This document shows, in pieces, positions 54,929 through 64,000 of a stretch of DNA of 64,000 nt. The notes beneath the pieces are model-generated. The model did no database searches and was not told where the DNA came from. It saw only the letters and a list, made by a program, of their open reading frames with translations. The stretch is from Algibacter marinivivus (GTDB lineage: Bacteria > Bacteroidota > Bacteroidia > Flavobacteriales > Flavobacteriaceae). Location of the stretch: assembly GCF_003143755.1 (NCBI RefSeq), contig NZ_QFRI01000002.1:62001-126000 (forward strand), read 5' to 3'. The position numbers and the translations under genes were made by a program. Position 1 is the first letter of the stretch; the number at the start of each line of letters is the position of its first letter.

Positions 54929-55941
54929 TTATTTTTTTCTAAGTCATTTATATTTTTAACAATAGTCGGTAGGTTTTTAAAATGAACATACGACTTATTA
55001 TAATCACTTAATTTTAATGCAGGAGATCCTTGTAGAATCTCATTATCTTTTACGTGTCTGCCAATACCAGATTGCGCTTGTATTTTAACATTATTGCCTA
55101 TTGTAATATGTCCAGCAATACCAACTTGACCACCAATTTGGCAATTTTCGCCAATTTTAGTAGACCCCGCAACCCCTGTTTGTGCAGCAATAACTGTATT
55201 TTTTCCTATCTCTACGTTATGAGCTATTTGTATTTGGTTATCAAGTTTAACACCTTCTCGAATTATTGTTGAACCTAAAGTAGCTCTATCAATAGTAGTA
55301 GCTGCACCAACATCAACAAAATCTTCCAATATCACGTTACCCGTTTGAGGAATTTTGCTATAACTCCCATCATCATTAGGAGCAAAACCAAAACCATCTG
55401 CACCTATTATAGCACCTGCATTTATTACACAGTTTTTACCAACAATAGTTTCTGAATAAATTTTAGCTCCAGAAAATACTATAGAGTTATCTTCAATAAC
55501 CACATTATCACCTATATATGTACTAGGAAATATTTTAACATTATTACCTATAATAACGTTTTCTGCGATGTAACTAAAGGCACCTATATATACATTTTCT
55601 CCATATTTAGAAGATTCAGATATAAAAGAAGGTTGCTCTACTCCAACTTTATTCAGTTTTACAGAATTATAATATTCAAGGATTTTTGAAAATGCTAAAT
55701 ATGCATCATCAACTTTAATTAAAGTAGTTTTTAAGTTATTTTCAGGTTTAAATGTTTTATTTACAATAGTAATTGAAGCCTTCGTAGTATATATATGTGG
55801 TGTATACTTAGGATTTGCTAAAAAAGTTAATGCACCCTCAAAACCTTCTTCTATTTTTGATAGTTTGAATACTTCAATATCAGGATTACCAACAACATCA
55901 CCTTCTAAAATCCCTGCTATTTGTTGTGCTGTAAATTTCAC
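54919..55941 (-). CDS. lpxD: UDP-3-O-acylglucosamine N-acyltransferase
   Basis: A 340-residue beta-helix enzyme, third step of lipid A synthesis. I choose the GTG at 55941, giving [14 protein letters not shown], the usual LpxD opening; an in-frame TTG at 55983 would add 14 non-conserved residues. Hexapeptide repeats run from about 105, with the catalytic His in '[16 protein letters not shown]', and a short helical tail ([21 protein letters not shown]) ends it. It overlaps lpxC-fabZ by 10 bases and follows the HD gene on the minus strand. Confidence 0.92.
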   Translation of the reverse strand: MKFTAQQIAGILEGDVVGNPDIEVFKLSKIEEGFEGALTFLANPKYTPHIYTTKASITIVNKTFKPENNLKTTLIKVDDAYLAFSKILEYYNSVKLNKVGVEQPSFISESSKYGENVYIGAFSYIAENVIIGNNVKIFPSTYIGDNVVIEDNSIVFSGAKIYSETIVGKNCVINAGAIIGADGFGFAPNDDGSYSKIPQTGNVILEDFVDVGAATTIDRATLGSTIIREGVKLDNQIQIAHNVEIGKNTVIAAQTGVAGSTKIGENCQIGGQVGIAGHITIGNNVKIQAQSGIGRHVKDNEILQGSPALKLSDYNKSYVHFKNLPTIVKNINDLEKNKWE

Positions 55942-55999
55942 ACTTTGTTTTGTTTGATTTTGTTTTTTGATTTGATGTGGCAAAAATAGGAAAAATGTA

Positions 56000-57220
56000 C
56001 TAAAGTTTAACCTTAGGATAACATATATAATATTTTGTAACTGGTTTTGACAAAGCCTTAAGATTCAATTGGTCAGAAGCTTTAACAATATCTTCAATCT
56101 TTCCAGACTTATGCAATATATTTATGCGCTTAGCTTTGAGTTGATAAGCTTGGTTTGAAATACTTCCAGTAAAAACAAAATATTTTGCTTCTTGTTCAGA
56201 AATATTATAATTGTGCATAACATCATTAATATGGCTCATCAAACTACTTTCTTTTACAAGTTTATTCTTTATTTTAATTTTAAGTAAGTTTCTGTTAATT
56301 ATCATTTCGCATAAATTACTTAACACAAAATCTTCATGATATTGCCACTGTTTCATAGCAGAAACAACATCATAATCATCTAATTTTGAAAATACAGCCA
56401 AAGTTTCATCTGTAAAATTGTCAATTGATATTTTATTCTTTAAAAAATACAAAAGGGAATCACTAGCATTTAACTTATGTCCTGACTCGTAAAGTTCTTT
56501 TGCTCTTTTCAAAACTCTGATTAGTAACTGTTCTGCAACCAAACCAGTTTTGTGCAAATACACTTGCCAATACATTAAGCGTCTGGCTATAATAAATTTT
56601 TCTACACTATAAATTCCTTTTTCCTCAACAACTAATTCATCATCAATTACGTTTAACATCGTTATTAAACGCTCGCTATTAATATTACCTTCAGCTACTC
56701 CAGTATAAAAACTATCTCGTTTTAAATAATCTGCACGATCCATATCCAATTGCCCAGAAATTAGCTGACACATAAACTTTCTTGGGTATTCGCCTTTAAA
56801 AATTTGGATGGCAAGCGTTAAACTTCCGTTAAATTCTTCATTTAACCGCTCCATAAATAACAGCGAAATAGCCTCATGAGATACATTATTAACTATAGAA
56901 TGTTCCATAGCATGAGAGAAAGGTCCATGGCCAATATCATGTAATAAAATAGCAATATAAAGCCCGGTTTCTTCATCATCAGAAATTGTAACTCCTTTAA
57001 AACGAAGCACATTAACCGCTTGTTGCATTAAATGTACGCAACCAATGGCATGATGAAATCTTGTATGATGAGCACCTGGGTAAACCAAATAAGACATACC
57101 CATTTGGGTAATTCTACGTAGACGTTGAAAATATTTATGCTGTATTAAATCGAATATCAAAGAATTTGGAATTGTAATAAATCCGTAAATTGGGTCGTTT
57201 AATATTTTAAGTTTGTTCAA
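56000..57220 (-). CDS. HD-domain hydrolase (dGTPase/phosphohydrolase-like)
   Basis: A 406-residue metal-dependent phosphohydrolase. The HD core shows '[22 protein letters not shown]' then '[16 protein letters not shown]', the expected His-His-Asp ligand spacing, and '[23 protein letters not shown]' typical of the SAMHD1/YdhJ-like family. Nucleotide substrate is unknown. A conserved neighbour of the lpxD-lpxC cluster in flavobacteria. A TATATTTG box lies at 57248-57255 on the minus strand. Confidence 0.88.
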   Translation of the reverse strand: MNKLKILNDPIYGFITIPNSLIFDLIQHKYFQRLRRITQMGMSYLVYPGAHHTRFHHAIGCVHLMQQAVNVLRFKGVTISDDEETGLYIAILLHDIGHGPFSHAMEHSIVNNVSHEAISLLFMERLNEEFNGSLTLAIQIFKGEYPRKFMCQLISGQLDMDRADYLKRDSFYTGVAEGNINSERLITMLNVIDDELVVEEKGIYSVEKFIIARRLMYWQVYLHKTGLVAEQLLIRVLKRAKELYESGHKLNASDSLLYFLKNKISIDNFTDETLAVFSKLDDYDVVSAMKQWQYHEDFVLSNLCEMIINRNLLKIKIKNKLVKESSLMSHINDVMHNYNISEQEAKYFVFTGSISNQAYQLKAKRINILHKSGKIEDIVKASDQLNLKALSKPVTKYYICYPKVKL

Positions 57221-57247
57221 ACTCTATTTTTTTACATTTAACATTTA

Positions 57248-57255
57248 CAAATATA
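57248..57255 (-). promoter_or_regulatory. -7 box of the HD gene and lipid A cluster
   Basis: TATATTTG, an exact TAnnTTTG match, 28 bases before the HD gene start. It could drive the whole minus-strand lpx cluster. Confidence 0.5.
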
Positions 57256-57354
57256 ACCATAGTTGAGACTATAATATGTATTTGATGCAATTAGAGCTTA
57301 ATAAAAAACATCTTTATTTAAACAATAAATTATAACACTAAAAATTATAATAAT

Positions 57355-58902
57355 ATGATAAACATACTTTGGGTTGATGATGAAATAGATTTACTAAAAC
57401 CACACATTTTGTTTCTTGAAAAGAAAAATTACCAAGTAACTACTTGTAATAGTGGTACTGAAGCCATTGATGTTTTAGATGAAAAGAATTTTGATATCGT
57501 TTTTTTAGATGAAAACATGCCAGGTTTAACTGGTCTTGAAACTTTAAATGAAATAAAAGAGAAAAAAGACTCACTTCCAGTGGTTATGATTACTAAAAGT
57601 GAAGAAGAGTACATTATGGAAGAGGCTATTGGCAATAAAATAGCCGATTATTTAATAAAGCCCGTAAACCCAAATCAAATATTATTAAGTTTAAAAAAGA
57701 ATTTAGACCATTCTAGATTAGTTTCAGAGAAAACAACCTCTAATTACCAACAAGAATTTAGGAAAATTGCAATGGATTTATCCATGGTGAATAGTTATGA
57801 AGAATGGGTAAGCTTATATCAAAAACTAATTTACTGGGAAATTCAGTTAGAAGATATTGAAGATGCAAGCATGTTTGAAATTTTAGAATCTCAGAAAAAC
57901 GAAGCAAATATTCAATTTGGAAAATTTATAGATAAAAATTATGCCAATTGGTTTAAGCCCCATACTGATGCCCCAGTTATGTCTCATACACTATTTAAAG
58001 ACAAAATAGTTCCTGAAATAAGTAAAGAACAACCAACATTATTACTAGTAATTGATAATTTGCGCTATGACCAATGGAAGGTTTTTGAGCCAATTATTAG
58101 TAATTATTTCAAAAAAGAAAAAGAAGACGCTTTTTTTAGCATTCTGCCTACAGCAACTCAATATGCCAGAAATGCTATTTTTTCAGGACTAATGCCTAGT
58201 GATATGGAGAAATTATTTCCTCAGTATTGGAAAAATGACACAGACGAAGGTGGTAAAAACATGCACGAAGCAGATTTTCTAGAAACACAAATGAAACGTT
58301 TAGGGTTATCCAACTTAAGTTATGATTATCATAAAATTACCAACCTAAAGAACGGAAAAAAGTTAGCAGATAATTTTAGATCACTTAAAGATAATGACTT
58401 AACAGTAGTTGTTTATAATTTTGTGGATATGTTATCACATTCTAAAACTGAAATGGAAGTTGTAAAGGAATTAGCATCAAATGATAAAGCATATAGATCA
58501 TTAACACTTAGCTGGTTTAAGAACTCTCCACTTTTAGATATGATTCAGCAAGCACAGCAATTAGGTTTTAAATTAATTTTAACTACAGATCACGGTACTA
58601 TAAATGTAAAAAACCCATCAAAGGTTATTGGAGATAGAGATACAAGTTTAAATCTTCGCTACAAAACAGGCAGAAGTTTAACTTATGATAGCAAAGATGT
58701 TTTAGTTGCTAAAGATCCAAGAGAATTACACCTTCCATCTATAAATATGAGTAGTTCGTACATATTTGCTAAAAGTGATTTGTTTTTTGCTTACCCAAAC
58801 AATTATAACCATTATGTAAGTTATTATAGAAACACCTATCAACATGGAGGTGTTTCATTGGAAGAAATGATTATTCCCTTTGCAGTTTTCAATCCTAAAT
58901 AA
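57355..58902 (+). CDS. porX: PorX-type response regulator with PglZ phosphatase-like domain
   Basis: A 515-residue regulator of the T9SS. The receiver domain (about 1-120) has acidic residues D8/D9/E10 and phospho-acceptor Asp52 (FDIVFLDENMPGLTG). A helical linker is followed by a PglZ/alkaline-phosphatase-like domain (about 220-515) with 'LLLVIDNLRYDQWKVF', 'VYNFVDMLSHSKTEMEVVKEL' and 'KLILTTDHGTINVK', typical metal-binding Asp and His residues. PorX, with kinase PorY and sigma factor SigP, controls T9SS genes in Porphyromonas and Flavobacterium. This fits two T9SS-sorted proteins in the window. It is followed by tsaE. Confidence 0.92.
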   Translation: MINILWVDDEIDLLKPHILFLEKKNYQVTTCNSGTEAIDVLDEKNFDIVFLDENMPGLTGLETLNEIKEKKDSLPVVMITKSEEEYIMEEAIGNKIADYLIKPVNPNQILLSLKKNLDHSRLVSEKTTSNYQQEFRKIAMDLSMVNSYEEWVSLYQKLIYWEIQLEDIEDASMFEILESQKNEANIQFGKFIDKNYANWFKPHTDAPVMSHTLFKDKIVPEISKEQPTLLLVIDNLRYDQWKVFEPIISNYFKKEKEDAFFSILPTATQYARNAIFSGLMPSDMEKLFPQYWKNDTDEGGKNMHEADFLETQMKRLGLSNLSYDYHKITNLKNGKKLADNFRSLKDNDLTVVVYNFVDMLSHSKTEMEVVKELASNDKAYRSLTLSWFKNSPLLDMIQQAQQLGFKLILTTDHGTINVKNPSKVIGDRDTSLNLRYKTGRSLTYDSKDVLVAKDPRELHLPSINMSSSYIFAKSDLFFAYPNNYNHYVSYYRNTYQHGGVSLEEMIIPFAVFNPK

Positions 58903-58995
58903 ATCCATAAAAAGCATATAATATCGATGAAATGCATTTTTTCTTAGGTTTTTCGATTTATTTTATTTAATATTGTATCAAAATTTTATAAAAAA

Positions 58996-59406
58996 TTGGA
59001 AATTAGTTATGGAATTGATGAGGTTGAGCAAATTGCAAAACAACTCATTGAGAATGCAAAAACAAAAACTTTGTTGTTTTATGGAAATATGGGTGTTGGA
59101 AAAACTACGCTTATTAAAACCATAGTAAAAGTTTTAGGTAGTCATGATGAAGTTAGTAGCCCAACGTTTTCAATTGTGAATGAATATAAATTAGATGATG
59201 ATAAAATCTATCATTTTGATTTATATAGAATTAATGATATAGAAGAAGTCTATAATTTTGGAATTGAAGATTATTTAGATTCTGATTATTGGAAATTAAT
59301 TGAATGGCCAGAAAAAATAGAAGATATTTTATATGATAATTTTGATAAAATTAATATAAAATTAGATAGTAAAAACAACCGAATTTTAAGTTTAAACAAC
59401 TCATAA
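58996..59406 (+). CDS. tsaE: tRNA threonylcarbamoyladenosine biosynthesis ATPase
   Basis: A 136-residue P-loop protein, part of the TsaBDE complex making t6A37 in tRNAs. The P-loop is 'LLFYGNMGVGKTTLIKTIVK' (Lys36), 'SSPTFSIVNEYKLDDDKIYHFDLYRI' is the family signature, and 'WKLIEWPEKIEDIL' closes it. No ATG is in frame downstream of an upstream TAG; a TTG at 58996 gives MEISYGIDEV, the usual TsaE opening, so TTG is the start. It follows porX. Confidence 0.92.
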   Translation: MEISYGIDEVEQIAKQLIENAKTKTLLFYGNMGVGKTTLIKTIVKVLGSHDEVSSPTFSIVNEYKLDDDKIYHFDLYRINDIEEVYNFGIEDYLDSDYWKLIEWPEKIEDILYDNFDKINIKLDSKNNRILSLNNS

Positions 59407-59559
59407 ATAACGAAATAACCTACAAGCTTATGATGCATAAATAGTATATTCTCCAATGAATATTGAAGTTTTACGGGAAACCCACATCAAGAAATTTAAA
59501 AATCAATGTTTTTAACATAATTTTAACATTTAGCGAATAACTTCAATATAGTCTTTATT

Positions 59560-59567
59560 TACATTTG
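59560..59567 (+). promoter_or_regulatory. -7 box before the small repeat gene
   Basis: TACATTTG matches TAnnTTTG exactly, 29 bases before the ATG at 59597. Confidence 0.5.
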
Positions 59568-59596
59568 GGTAATTAATTAATTAAATCCCTTATAAA

Positions 59597-59812
59597 ATGA
59601 AAACTAAAAAGTACTTAATTGCTTTTGTAATAGTTGGAGGTTTGTTGTTTACTGCTTTTGCGAAAAAAACTATAAATCACGATGAAGCAACAACAAAAGT
59701 TGAGAGAAAAGCAAAACGAATCTTTGCTGACGCAAAGGTCGAGAGAAAAGCAAAACGAATCTTTGCATGTAACAGCAGAGTTGAAAGAAAAGCAAAGCGA
59801 ATCTTTGCTTAA
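59597..59812 (+). CDS. Small secreted protein with tandem VERKAKRIFA repeats
   Basis: A 71-residue ORF with a good promoter and signal peptide (MKTKKYLIAFVIVGGLLFTAFA). The mature part is short (KKTINHDEATTK) and then three near-identical units VERKAKRIFA, ending at the stop directly after the third. The same repeat DNA is read in the +1 frame as REKQNESL by the overlapping downstream ORF, so the two ORFs share 131 bases. Either this is a real small envelope protein extended by the repeat or the repeat inserted across a gene boundary. No function is suggested by the sequence. Confidence 0.5.
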   Translation: MKTKKYLIAFVIVGGLLFTAFAKKTINHDEATTKVERKAKRIFADAKVERKAKRIFACNSRVERKAKRIFA

Positions 59813-60314
59813 AGAAAAAGCAACTAGAGTCAATAAGGGTCTAGTGTTAGGAAGTGTTATAGCAACCTTTATAGCAATCACTCCCTATTTGTTTTCCTTA
59901 TATGAAAGTGTTCCAAAAACGCAAATTTGGGACACTTTTTTGTTTACATATGATAGCAAAGCTTGGGAGGATGCAAACTACGCTATGTGGGCTTTAACAG
60001 GTAAAGTAATTCCTTTGTTATTACTTTTTTTATGGTTTTTTACTTGTAGACATTGGTGGTATCACTCGTTATTGGTTCCAATTGTTATGTATTTTTTTCA
60101 AATTGGGGTAATATTATTTGGTGATGCACGTATAGATGAATTTCAGTTAGTTTATTTAATACCAGTAATGGCAGTTGTAATACCTACTATTTATTTGATT
60201 AGAGCTAGAATATTCAACAAAATGAATGAAGCATCAAAATCTATGCAGGAGCTTGAGGATGAGCTTAAAATGTCTCCAAAAGGACTTTGGGGAAAAATAA
60301 GTCAATATTTCTAA
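59682..60314 (+). CDS. Membrane protein with REKQNESL repeat at its N-terminus
   Basis: A 210-residue ORF. The first 45 or so residues are charged repeat sequence (REKQNESLL, REKQNESLH, KEKQSESLL) encoded by the same DNA as the preceding ORF in another frame. Real membrane features follow: helices at about 52-70 (GLVLGSVIATFIAITPYLF), 107-122 (VIPLLLLFLWFFTC), 129-147 (LLVPIVMYFFQIGVILF) and 156-175 (LVYLIPVMAVVIPTIYLI), then a charged C-terminus. The repeats could lengthen a cytoplasmic N-terminus, and the true start is uncertain: the ATG at 59682 lies before the repeats. Function unknown. Confidence 0.55.
   Translation: MKQQQKLREKQNESLLTQRSREKQNESLHVTAELKEKQSESLLKEKATRVNKGLVLGSVIATFIAITPYLFSLYESVPKTQIWDTFLFTYDSKAWEDANYAMWALTGKVIPLLLLFLWFFTCRHWWYHSLLVPIVMYFFQIGVILFGDARIDEFQLVYLIPVMAVVIPTIYLIRARIFNKMNEASKSMQELEDELKMSPKGLWGKISQYF
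59696..59809 (+). repeat. Tandem repeat of three units read in two frames
   Basis: Units 59702-59727, 59741-59766 and 59783-59808 are 26-base near-identical copies (first two identical; third has two substitutions). The spacings are 39 and 42 bases, both multiples of three, so both frames stay open. Confidence 0.85.
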
Positions 60315-60338
60315 AACCCTATTCCTATTGCTCTAGTT

Positions 60339-62762
60339 CTAGTTATTATTCAATCTGTTACGTTCAACTACATCAATTTCCTTTTTGTTGTTTTCTAATT
60401 TAAAATTACCAAATTTATAGTTAAACCCGAAAACTAACATTCTGTTTTCAAATTGAAATTTTGAAAATATATCTTGACTTAAATATCTTGTAGTTGAATT
60501 AAAATTCTGCGTATTAAACACATCTAATATTCCTAAATTAATTGAAGCCCTGTTTTTCCATAAAGTTTTTCTAATGTTAATATCAAGACTAGATATAAAA
60601 CTAGTATCAGTAGGTCCATCATTTGTTGGTGACAAATAATTGAATGATATTTCAGCCAACAAACTATTATCTTTTAAAAAAGTAAAATAGTTAACAATTT
60701 CTGCATATAAACTCCACTGTTCTCCATCAAACGAATCTATATTACTATCAATTGGATTAAAACTATTTTTGTAATAAAAAACTGAAGATAAAACATATAA
60801 ATTCCAAAAGTTATTCAATGCTTTATATGTTGTAAAGTCTAAGCCATAAGAAACCGACTCATCTAAATTTGTATACTGGTACACTAATACATTTCTATCA
60901 TTATCTTGATAAAAATATTGCAAAGCAGGATCATTTTCATGCCTGTAATATAACTCAAAAGTGTAATATTCATTAAACGTATACCCCAATATAAATTGAT
61001 TATCTATTCTTGGTTGCAAATTCGGGTCTCCAGTTATATAAGTATTATCATTTAAAAAAGACTTAAAAGGATTTAACTGTTTGTAACGTGGACGATAAAT
61101 ACGTTTGCTGTAATTAAAATATAATTCATTCTCATCATTTAGTTTATGCGAAATATATAACGATGGGAAGATCTTTGCATATTTAGAATTGTTATTAGTA
61201 TTACTAGTTAATGAATTCCCTCTAACATTTGTCAACTCAGCTCTTAAACCTAATTTCAACCCCCATGAATCCCAGTCTTTTGAATAACTTGAATAAATTG
61301 CATAATTAGTTTCATCGTACAAAAACGTATCTGAGTTTTGAAAATCCTGCTCTCTAACATCATTTTCAAAATTATATTGCGTTAAAATACTCTTAGAATT
61401 TATATTAGACACCTTTGCGCCTGCTTCAAATAATCCAGAATCATTTATTGGTAACTCATAATCCAACTGACCAGTATAAAGCTTAATTTCTTGACTAGAA
61501 AAGGTTTGAAATCTATTGCTTCTAATCAACGATTCATCTGGAAATAAATAATCAGTATCTACATTTTGGAAACTAGAAAAATCATAATTGGTATGATGTG
61601 CACTAATTAAAAGCTTCTCCCCTTCTTTTTTAAACTTATGAATATAATCTAAAGTAAAGGCCATATTAAATGTTTCATCTACTTTGCGGTTATCAGTAAT
61701 AAAAGTAGAATCTAAAATTTTATTACTACCAAAAACATCTGTAGTAGAATTAGAATTGGTTTGAGTATTTTTTCTAGGTGATATAAGCATGCTTGTAGCA
61801 AAACCTAAACTGTTACGCTTATCTATTTCATAATCAATATTTGCGTTTATATTTTGATTTGAGGTTTCACGCACATGTTCAAAATCTGTTTCCCAACTTG
61901 ATGTTGTTTGTCCCGCATCTATAAAATTCACAAATTCATTACTACTACGAAAATCTTTTCTTGGGCTTATACTGTAATTTAAATACGTATTTAATTTTTT
62001 AGCTTTAAAAAAGTGACTTGTACCTAATGAATATTTAGGAAATTCACTTCCTTGTTTATAATTGCCAAAAACACTTCCGTTATAACCAGCAATAATATTT
62101 TTATTGGTTACAATATTTAAAACCGAACCACCTTCAGCCTCATATTTAGCTGGGGGATTAGTAATCACTTCAATAGCCTTTATATTACTTGCAGAAGTGC
62201 CTTCTAAAAGCTGTTGCACTTCGTTTGAAGACAGATGTACTCTTCTATCATTAATGTATATTATTGGAGTAGATTGCTTTATAGTAATTTTATCATTATT
62301 AACTAATACTCCTGGAGTATGTTTTAGTACATCTAGAACATTGTTGTTTGATAGTGTTGAGTTTTCAACATTAAAAACCAATCTATCAACTAATCTTTTT
62401 ATTGTAGGACGCTTTGCTAAAACTATAACACCTTCAAGCTCCTGATTATTCTCTTTAAGCAAAATTAAGCCTAAATCGATATTTGCTTTAAGTTCTAAAT
62501 CTTTAGAATAGTTTTCAAAACCTAAAAAACTTATCTTAATGATATAATTTCCTTTATCAATATTTTCAATTCTAAAAACACCATCATCATTGGTTGTAGC
62601 CCCTTTTATAATTTCTGAATTTTCTTTACTAACAATTACAACATTTGTATATGCAATAGGCTTATTATTTAAATCAATTACATTACCGCTTATAGCAAAC
62701 TGTTGCGAAAAGCAAATCGAAGTGAAAATCAAAAAAAAATAAAATGTTAGGTTTTTAAACAT
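60339..62762 (-). CDS. TonB-dependent outer-membrane beta-barrel receptor
   Basis: An 807-residue outer-membrane protein. Signal peptide MFKNLTFYFFLIFTSICFSQ, a carboxypeptidase-like regulatory domain at about 20-105 (AISGNVIDLNNKPIAYTNVVIVS...FLGFENYSKDLEL), and a plug-like region (LDVLKHTPGVLV, IYINDRRVHLSSNEVQQLLEGTSASNIKAIEVITNPPAKYEAEGGSVLNIVTNK) that matches PF14905-type outer-membrane beta-barrel proteins. The barrel runs to the C-terminus, which ends with a hydrophilic tail rather than an aromatic residue. No SusD partner. Substrate unknown; such proteins often take up peptides or metals. Confidence 0.88.
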   Translation of the reverse strand: MFKNLTFYFFLIFTSICFSQQFAISGNVIDLNNKPIAYTNVVIVSKENSEIIKGATTNDDGVFRIENIDKGNYIIKISFLGFENYSKDLELKANIDLGLILLKENNQELEGVIVLAKRPTIKRLVDRLVFNVENSTLSNNNVLDVLKHTPGVLVNNDKITIKQSTPIIYINDRRVHLSSNEVQQLLEGTSASNIKAIEVITNPPAKYEAEGGSVLNIVTNKNIIAGYNGSVFGNYKQGSEFPKYSLGTSHFFKAKKLNTYLNYSISPRKDFRSSNEFVNFIDAGQTTSSWETDFEHVRETSNQNINANIDYEIDKRNSLGFATSMLISPRKNTQTNSNSTTDVFGSNKILDSTFITDNRKVDETFNMAFTLDYIHKFKKEGEKLLISAHHTNYDFSSFQNVDTDYLFPDESLIRSNRFQTFSSQEIKLYTGQLDYELPINDSGLFEAGAKVSNINSKSILTQYNFENDVREQDFQNSDTFLYDETNYAIYSSYSKDWDSWGLKLGLRAELTNVRGNSLTSNTNNNSKYAKIFPSLYISHKLNDENELYFNYSKRIYRPRYKQLNPFKSFLNDNTYITGDPNLQPRIDNQFILGYTFNEYYTFELYYRHENDPALQYFYQDNDRNVLVYQYTNLDESVSYGLDFTTYKALNNFWNLYVLSSVFYYKNSFNPIDSNIDSFDGEQWSLYAEIVNYFTFLKDNSLLAEISFNYLSPTNDGPTDTSFISSLDINIRKTLWKNRASINLGILDVFNTQNFNSTTRYLSQDIFSKFQFENRMLVFGFNYKFGNFKLENNKKEIDVVERNRLNNN

Positions 62763-62944
62763 GTACTAATTTGTAAAACAAACTTATAATAATAAATTAA
62801 TTTCTTTAAAAATAAAGCGGTAACTAGCTATTTTATCTGATAAATGTAATCGATAAATTGCACATTCTATATTTTGATTACAAAAACAATTAGTTTTTAT
62901 TAAAAATTTATTTGTAATTTGAAGTTTACTAATTTGATTTAACC

Positions 62945-64000
62945 ATGTCGAAGCAACCTATTTCTCCTTTTACAAAGCAACAACTTTTGCCTCAAGAGGA
63001 AACGCTTGAAATATTTAAGAAAAAAGGAGATCTATTTATTGGAATTCCTAAAGAAACAGCTTTTCAAGAAAAACGCATTTGCCTTACTCCTGATGCAGTT
63101 TATGCATTAGTAAGTAATGGCCATAGAGTTTTAATGGAATCTGGAGCTGGTAACGGTGCTAACTTTAGTGATAAAGATTATAGTGAAGCTGGAGCTGAAA
63201 TAACCAAGGATACAGCAAAAGTGTTTTCTTGTCCAATGATTTTAAAAGTTGAGCCTCCTACTCTAGATCAAATAAAACTATTAAACCCACAGACTATTTT
63301 AATTTCTGCTTTACAGATTAAAACTCAAACCAAAAAATATTTTGAAGCACTAGCGGCAAAAAGAATTACAGCATTAGCTTTTGAATTTATAAGAGATACT
63401 GACGGTAGTTATCCAGCAGTGAAATCGCTGAGTGAAATTGCTGGTACTGCATCTGTTTTAATAGCCTCTGAATTATTATCAGACCCAAAAACAGGTAATG
63501 GCTTAATGTTAGGTAATATTAGTGGTGTACCTCCCATAGAAGTTGTTATTTTAGGCGCAGGTACGGTTGGAGAGTTTGCAGCAAGAAGTGCTTTAGGTTT
63601 AGGAGCTGGAGTAAAAGTATTTGATAATTCAATAACAAAATTAAGGTGTATTCAATCTCAATTAGGTCGTCCACTTTTTACATCAACAATTCAGCCTAAA
63701 AATTTATTAAAAGCATTAAAGCGTTGTGATGTGGTTATTGGTGCAGTAAGAGGTACAAATAGGTCTCCTATTGTAGTATCTGAAGCTATGGTTGAATCTA
63801 TGAAAAAAGGAGCAATCATTATTGATGTTAGTATTGATATGGGAGGTTGTTTTGAAACCAGTGAAGTTACATCACACAAACAACCAACTTTTATAAAACA
63901 CAATGTAGTGCATTATTGCGTGCCTAATATTCCAGCTAGATATCCACGTACTGCCACAGTATCAATTAGTAATATATTCACACCTTACTTACTCAAAATT
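62945..64000 (+). CDS. ald: Alanine dehydrogenase (3' truncated by the window end)
   Basis: 352 codons are visible before the window ends; no stop is reached. The N-terminus 'FIGIPKETAFQEKRICLTPDAVYALVSNGHRVLMESGAG' is the alanine dehydrogenase/PNT opening, and 'VVILGAGTVGEFAARSALGLGAGVKVFD' is the NAD-binding Rossmann loop, with 'VHYCVPNIPARYPRTATVSISNI' near the end. It interconverts alanine and pyruvate with NAD+. ATG at 62945 is the only sensible start. Confidence 0.93.
   Translation, partial: MSKQPISPFTKQQLLPQEETLEIFKKKGDLFIGIPKETAFQEKRICLTPDAVYALVSNGHRVLMESGAGNGANFSDKDYSEAGAEITKDTAKVFSCPMILKVEPPTLDQIKLLNPQTILISALQIKTQTKKYFEALAAKRITALAFEFIRDTDGSYPAVKSLSEIAGTASVLIASELLSDPKTGNGLMLGNISGVPPIEVVILGAGTVGEFAARSALGLGAGVKVFDNSITKLRCIQSQLGRPLFTSTIQPKNLLKALKRCDVVIGAVRGTNRSPIVVSEAMVESMKKGAIIIDVSIDMGGCFETSEVTSHKQPTFIKHNVVHYCVPNIPARYPRTATVSISNIFTPYLLKI

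Overview
The window is AT-rich DNA from a member of the Flavobacteriaceae (Bacteroidota). The signs are Por-type (type IX, T9SS) secretion C-termini, a PorX-type response regulator, the LpxC-FabZ fusion, the fused HisB and HisIE proteins, promoters with TAnnTTTG -7 boxes, and intergenic repeats of the kind scattered through flavobacterial genomes. I found no rRNA, tRNA, CRISPR array, phage or transposase gene.

Layout. 1-9.6 kb: end of an intradiol-dioxygenase-like secreted protein, a BspA-type leucine-rich-repeat surface protein, a TPR sensor kinase with its LytTR response regulator, and a large CotH/lamin-tail secreted protein. 10.0-10.9 kb: a MarR regulator and a monooxygenase-like lipoprotein that share promoter and operator sequence. 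11.1-17.1 kb: an orphan protein divergent from a TonB receptor, a NicX-like metal dioxygenase and an NCS1 permease, which together look like an uptake and ring-opening route for a nitrogen heterocycle. 17.4-25.6 kb: an accessory stretch with a two-gene ATPase/ATPase-TPR module, then a secreted beta-sandwich protein, a nuclease-fold-like protein and a membrane-anchored HNH protein, ending in about 0.7 kb of gene-free DNA with direct and inverted repeats. 25.6-27.8 kb: three membrane proteins (VTT/DedA-like, DUF3817, MscS-like).

28.2-33.0 kb (minus strand): the leucine operon leuC-leuD-leuA-leuB, with leuB flanked by two copies of a palindromic flavobacterial repeat. 33.3-37.8 kb: BioF2/GNAT-like, DUF72, DUF2461, a TruA-like pseudouridine synthase and small conserved proteins. 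37.9-45.1 kb (minus strand): the complete histidine operon hisG-D-C-B-H-A-F-IE, preceded by a leader peptide with His codons HHHFH and an attenuator terminator. 45.3-48.9 kb: SPFH, VWA and FabG proteins. 49.1-57.2 kb (minus strand): a lipoprotein, sucD, and a lipid A and translation cluster (lpxD-like, lipoprotein, efp, lpxA, lpxC-fabZ, lpxD, HD hydrolase). 57.4-64.0 kb: porX, tsaE, a pair of overlapping ORFs built around a repeat read in two frames, an outer-membrane beta-barrel receptor, and a 3'-truncated alanine dehydrogenase.

Best candidates for something new are the ATPase/TPR module with its promoter-overlapping hairpin, the TonB/NicX/NCS1 operon with a terminator inside it, the his leader attenuator, and the dual-frame tandem repeat near 59.7 kb. 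All function calls come from reading the sequence and family knowledge; no database search was run.
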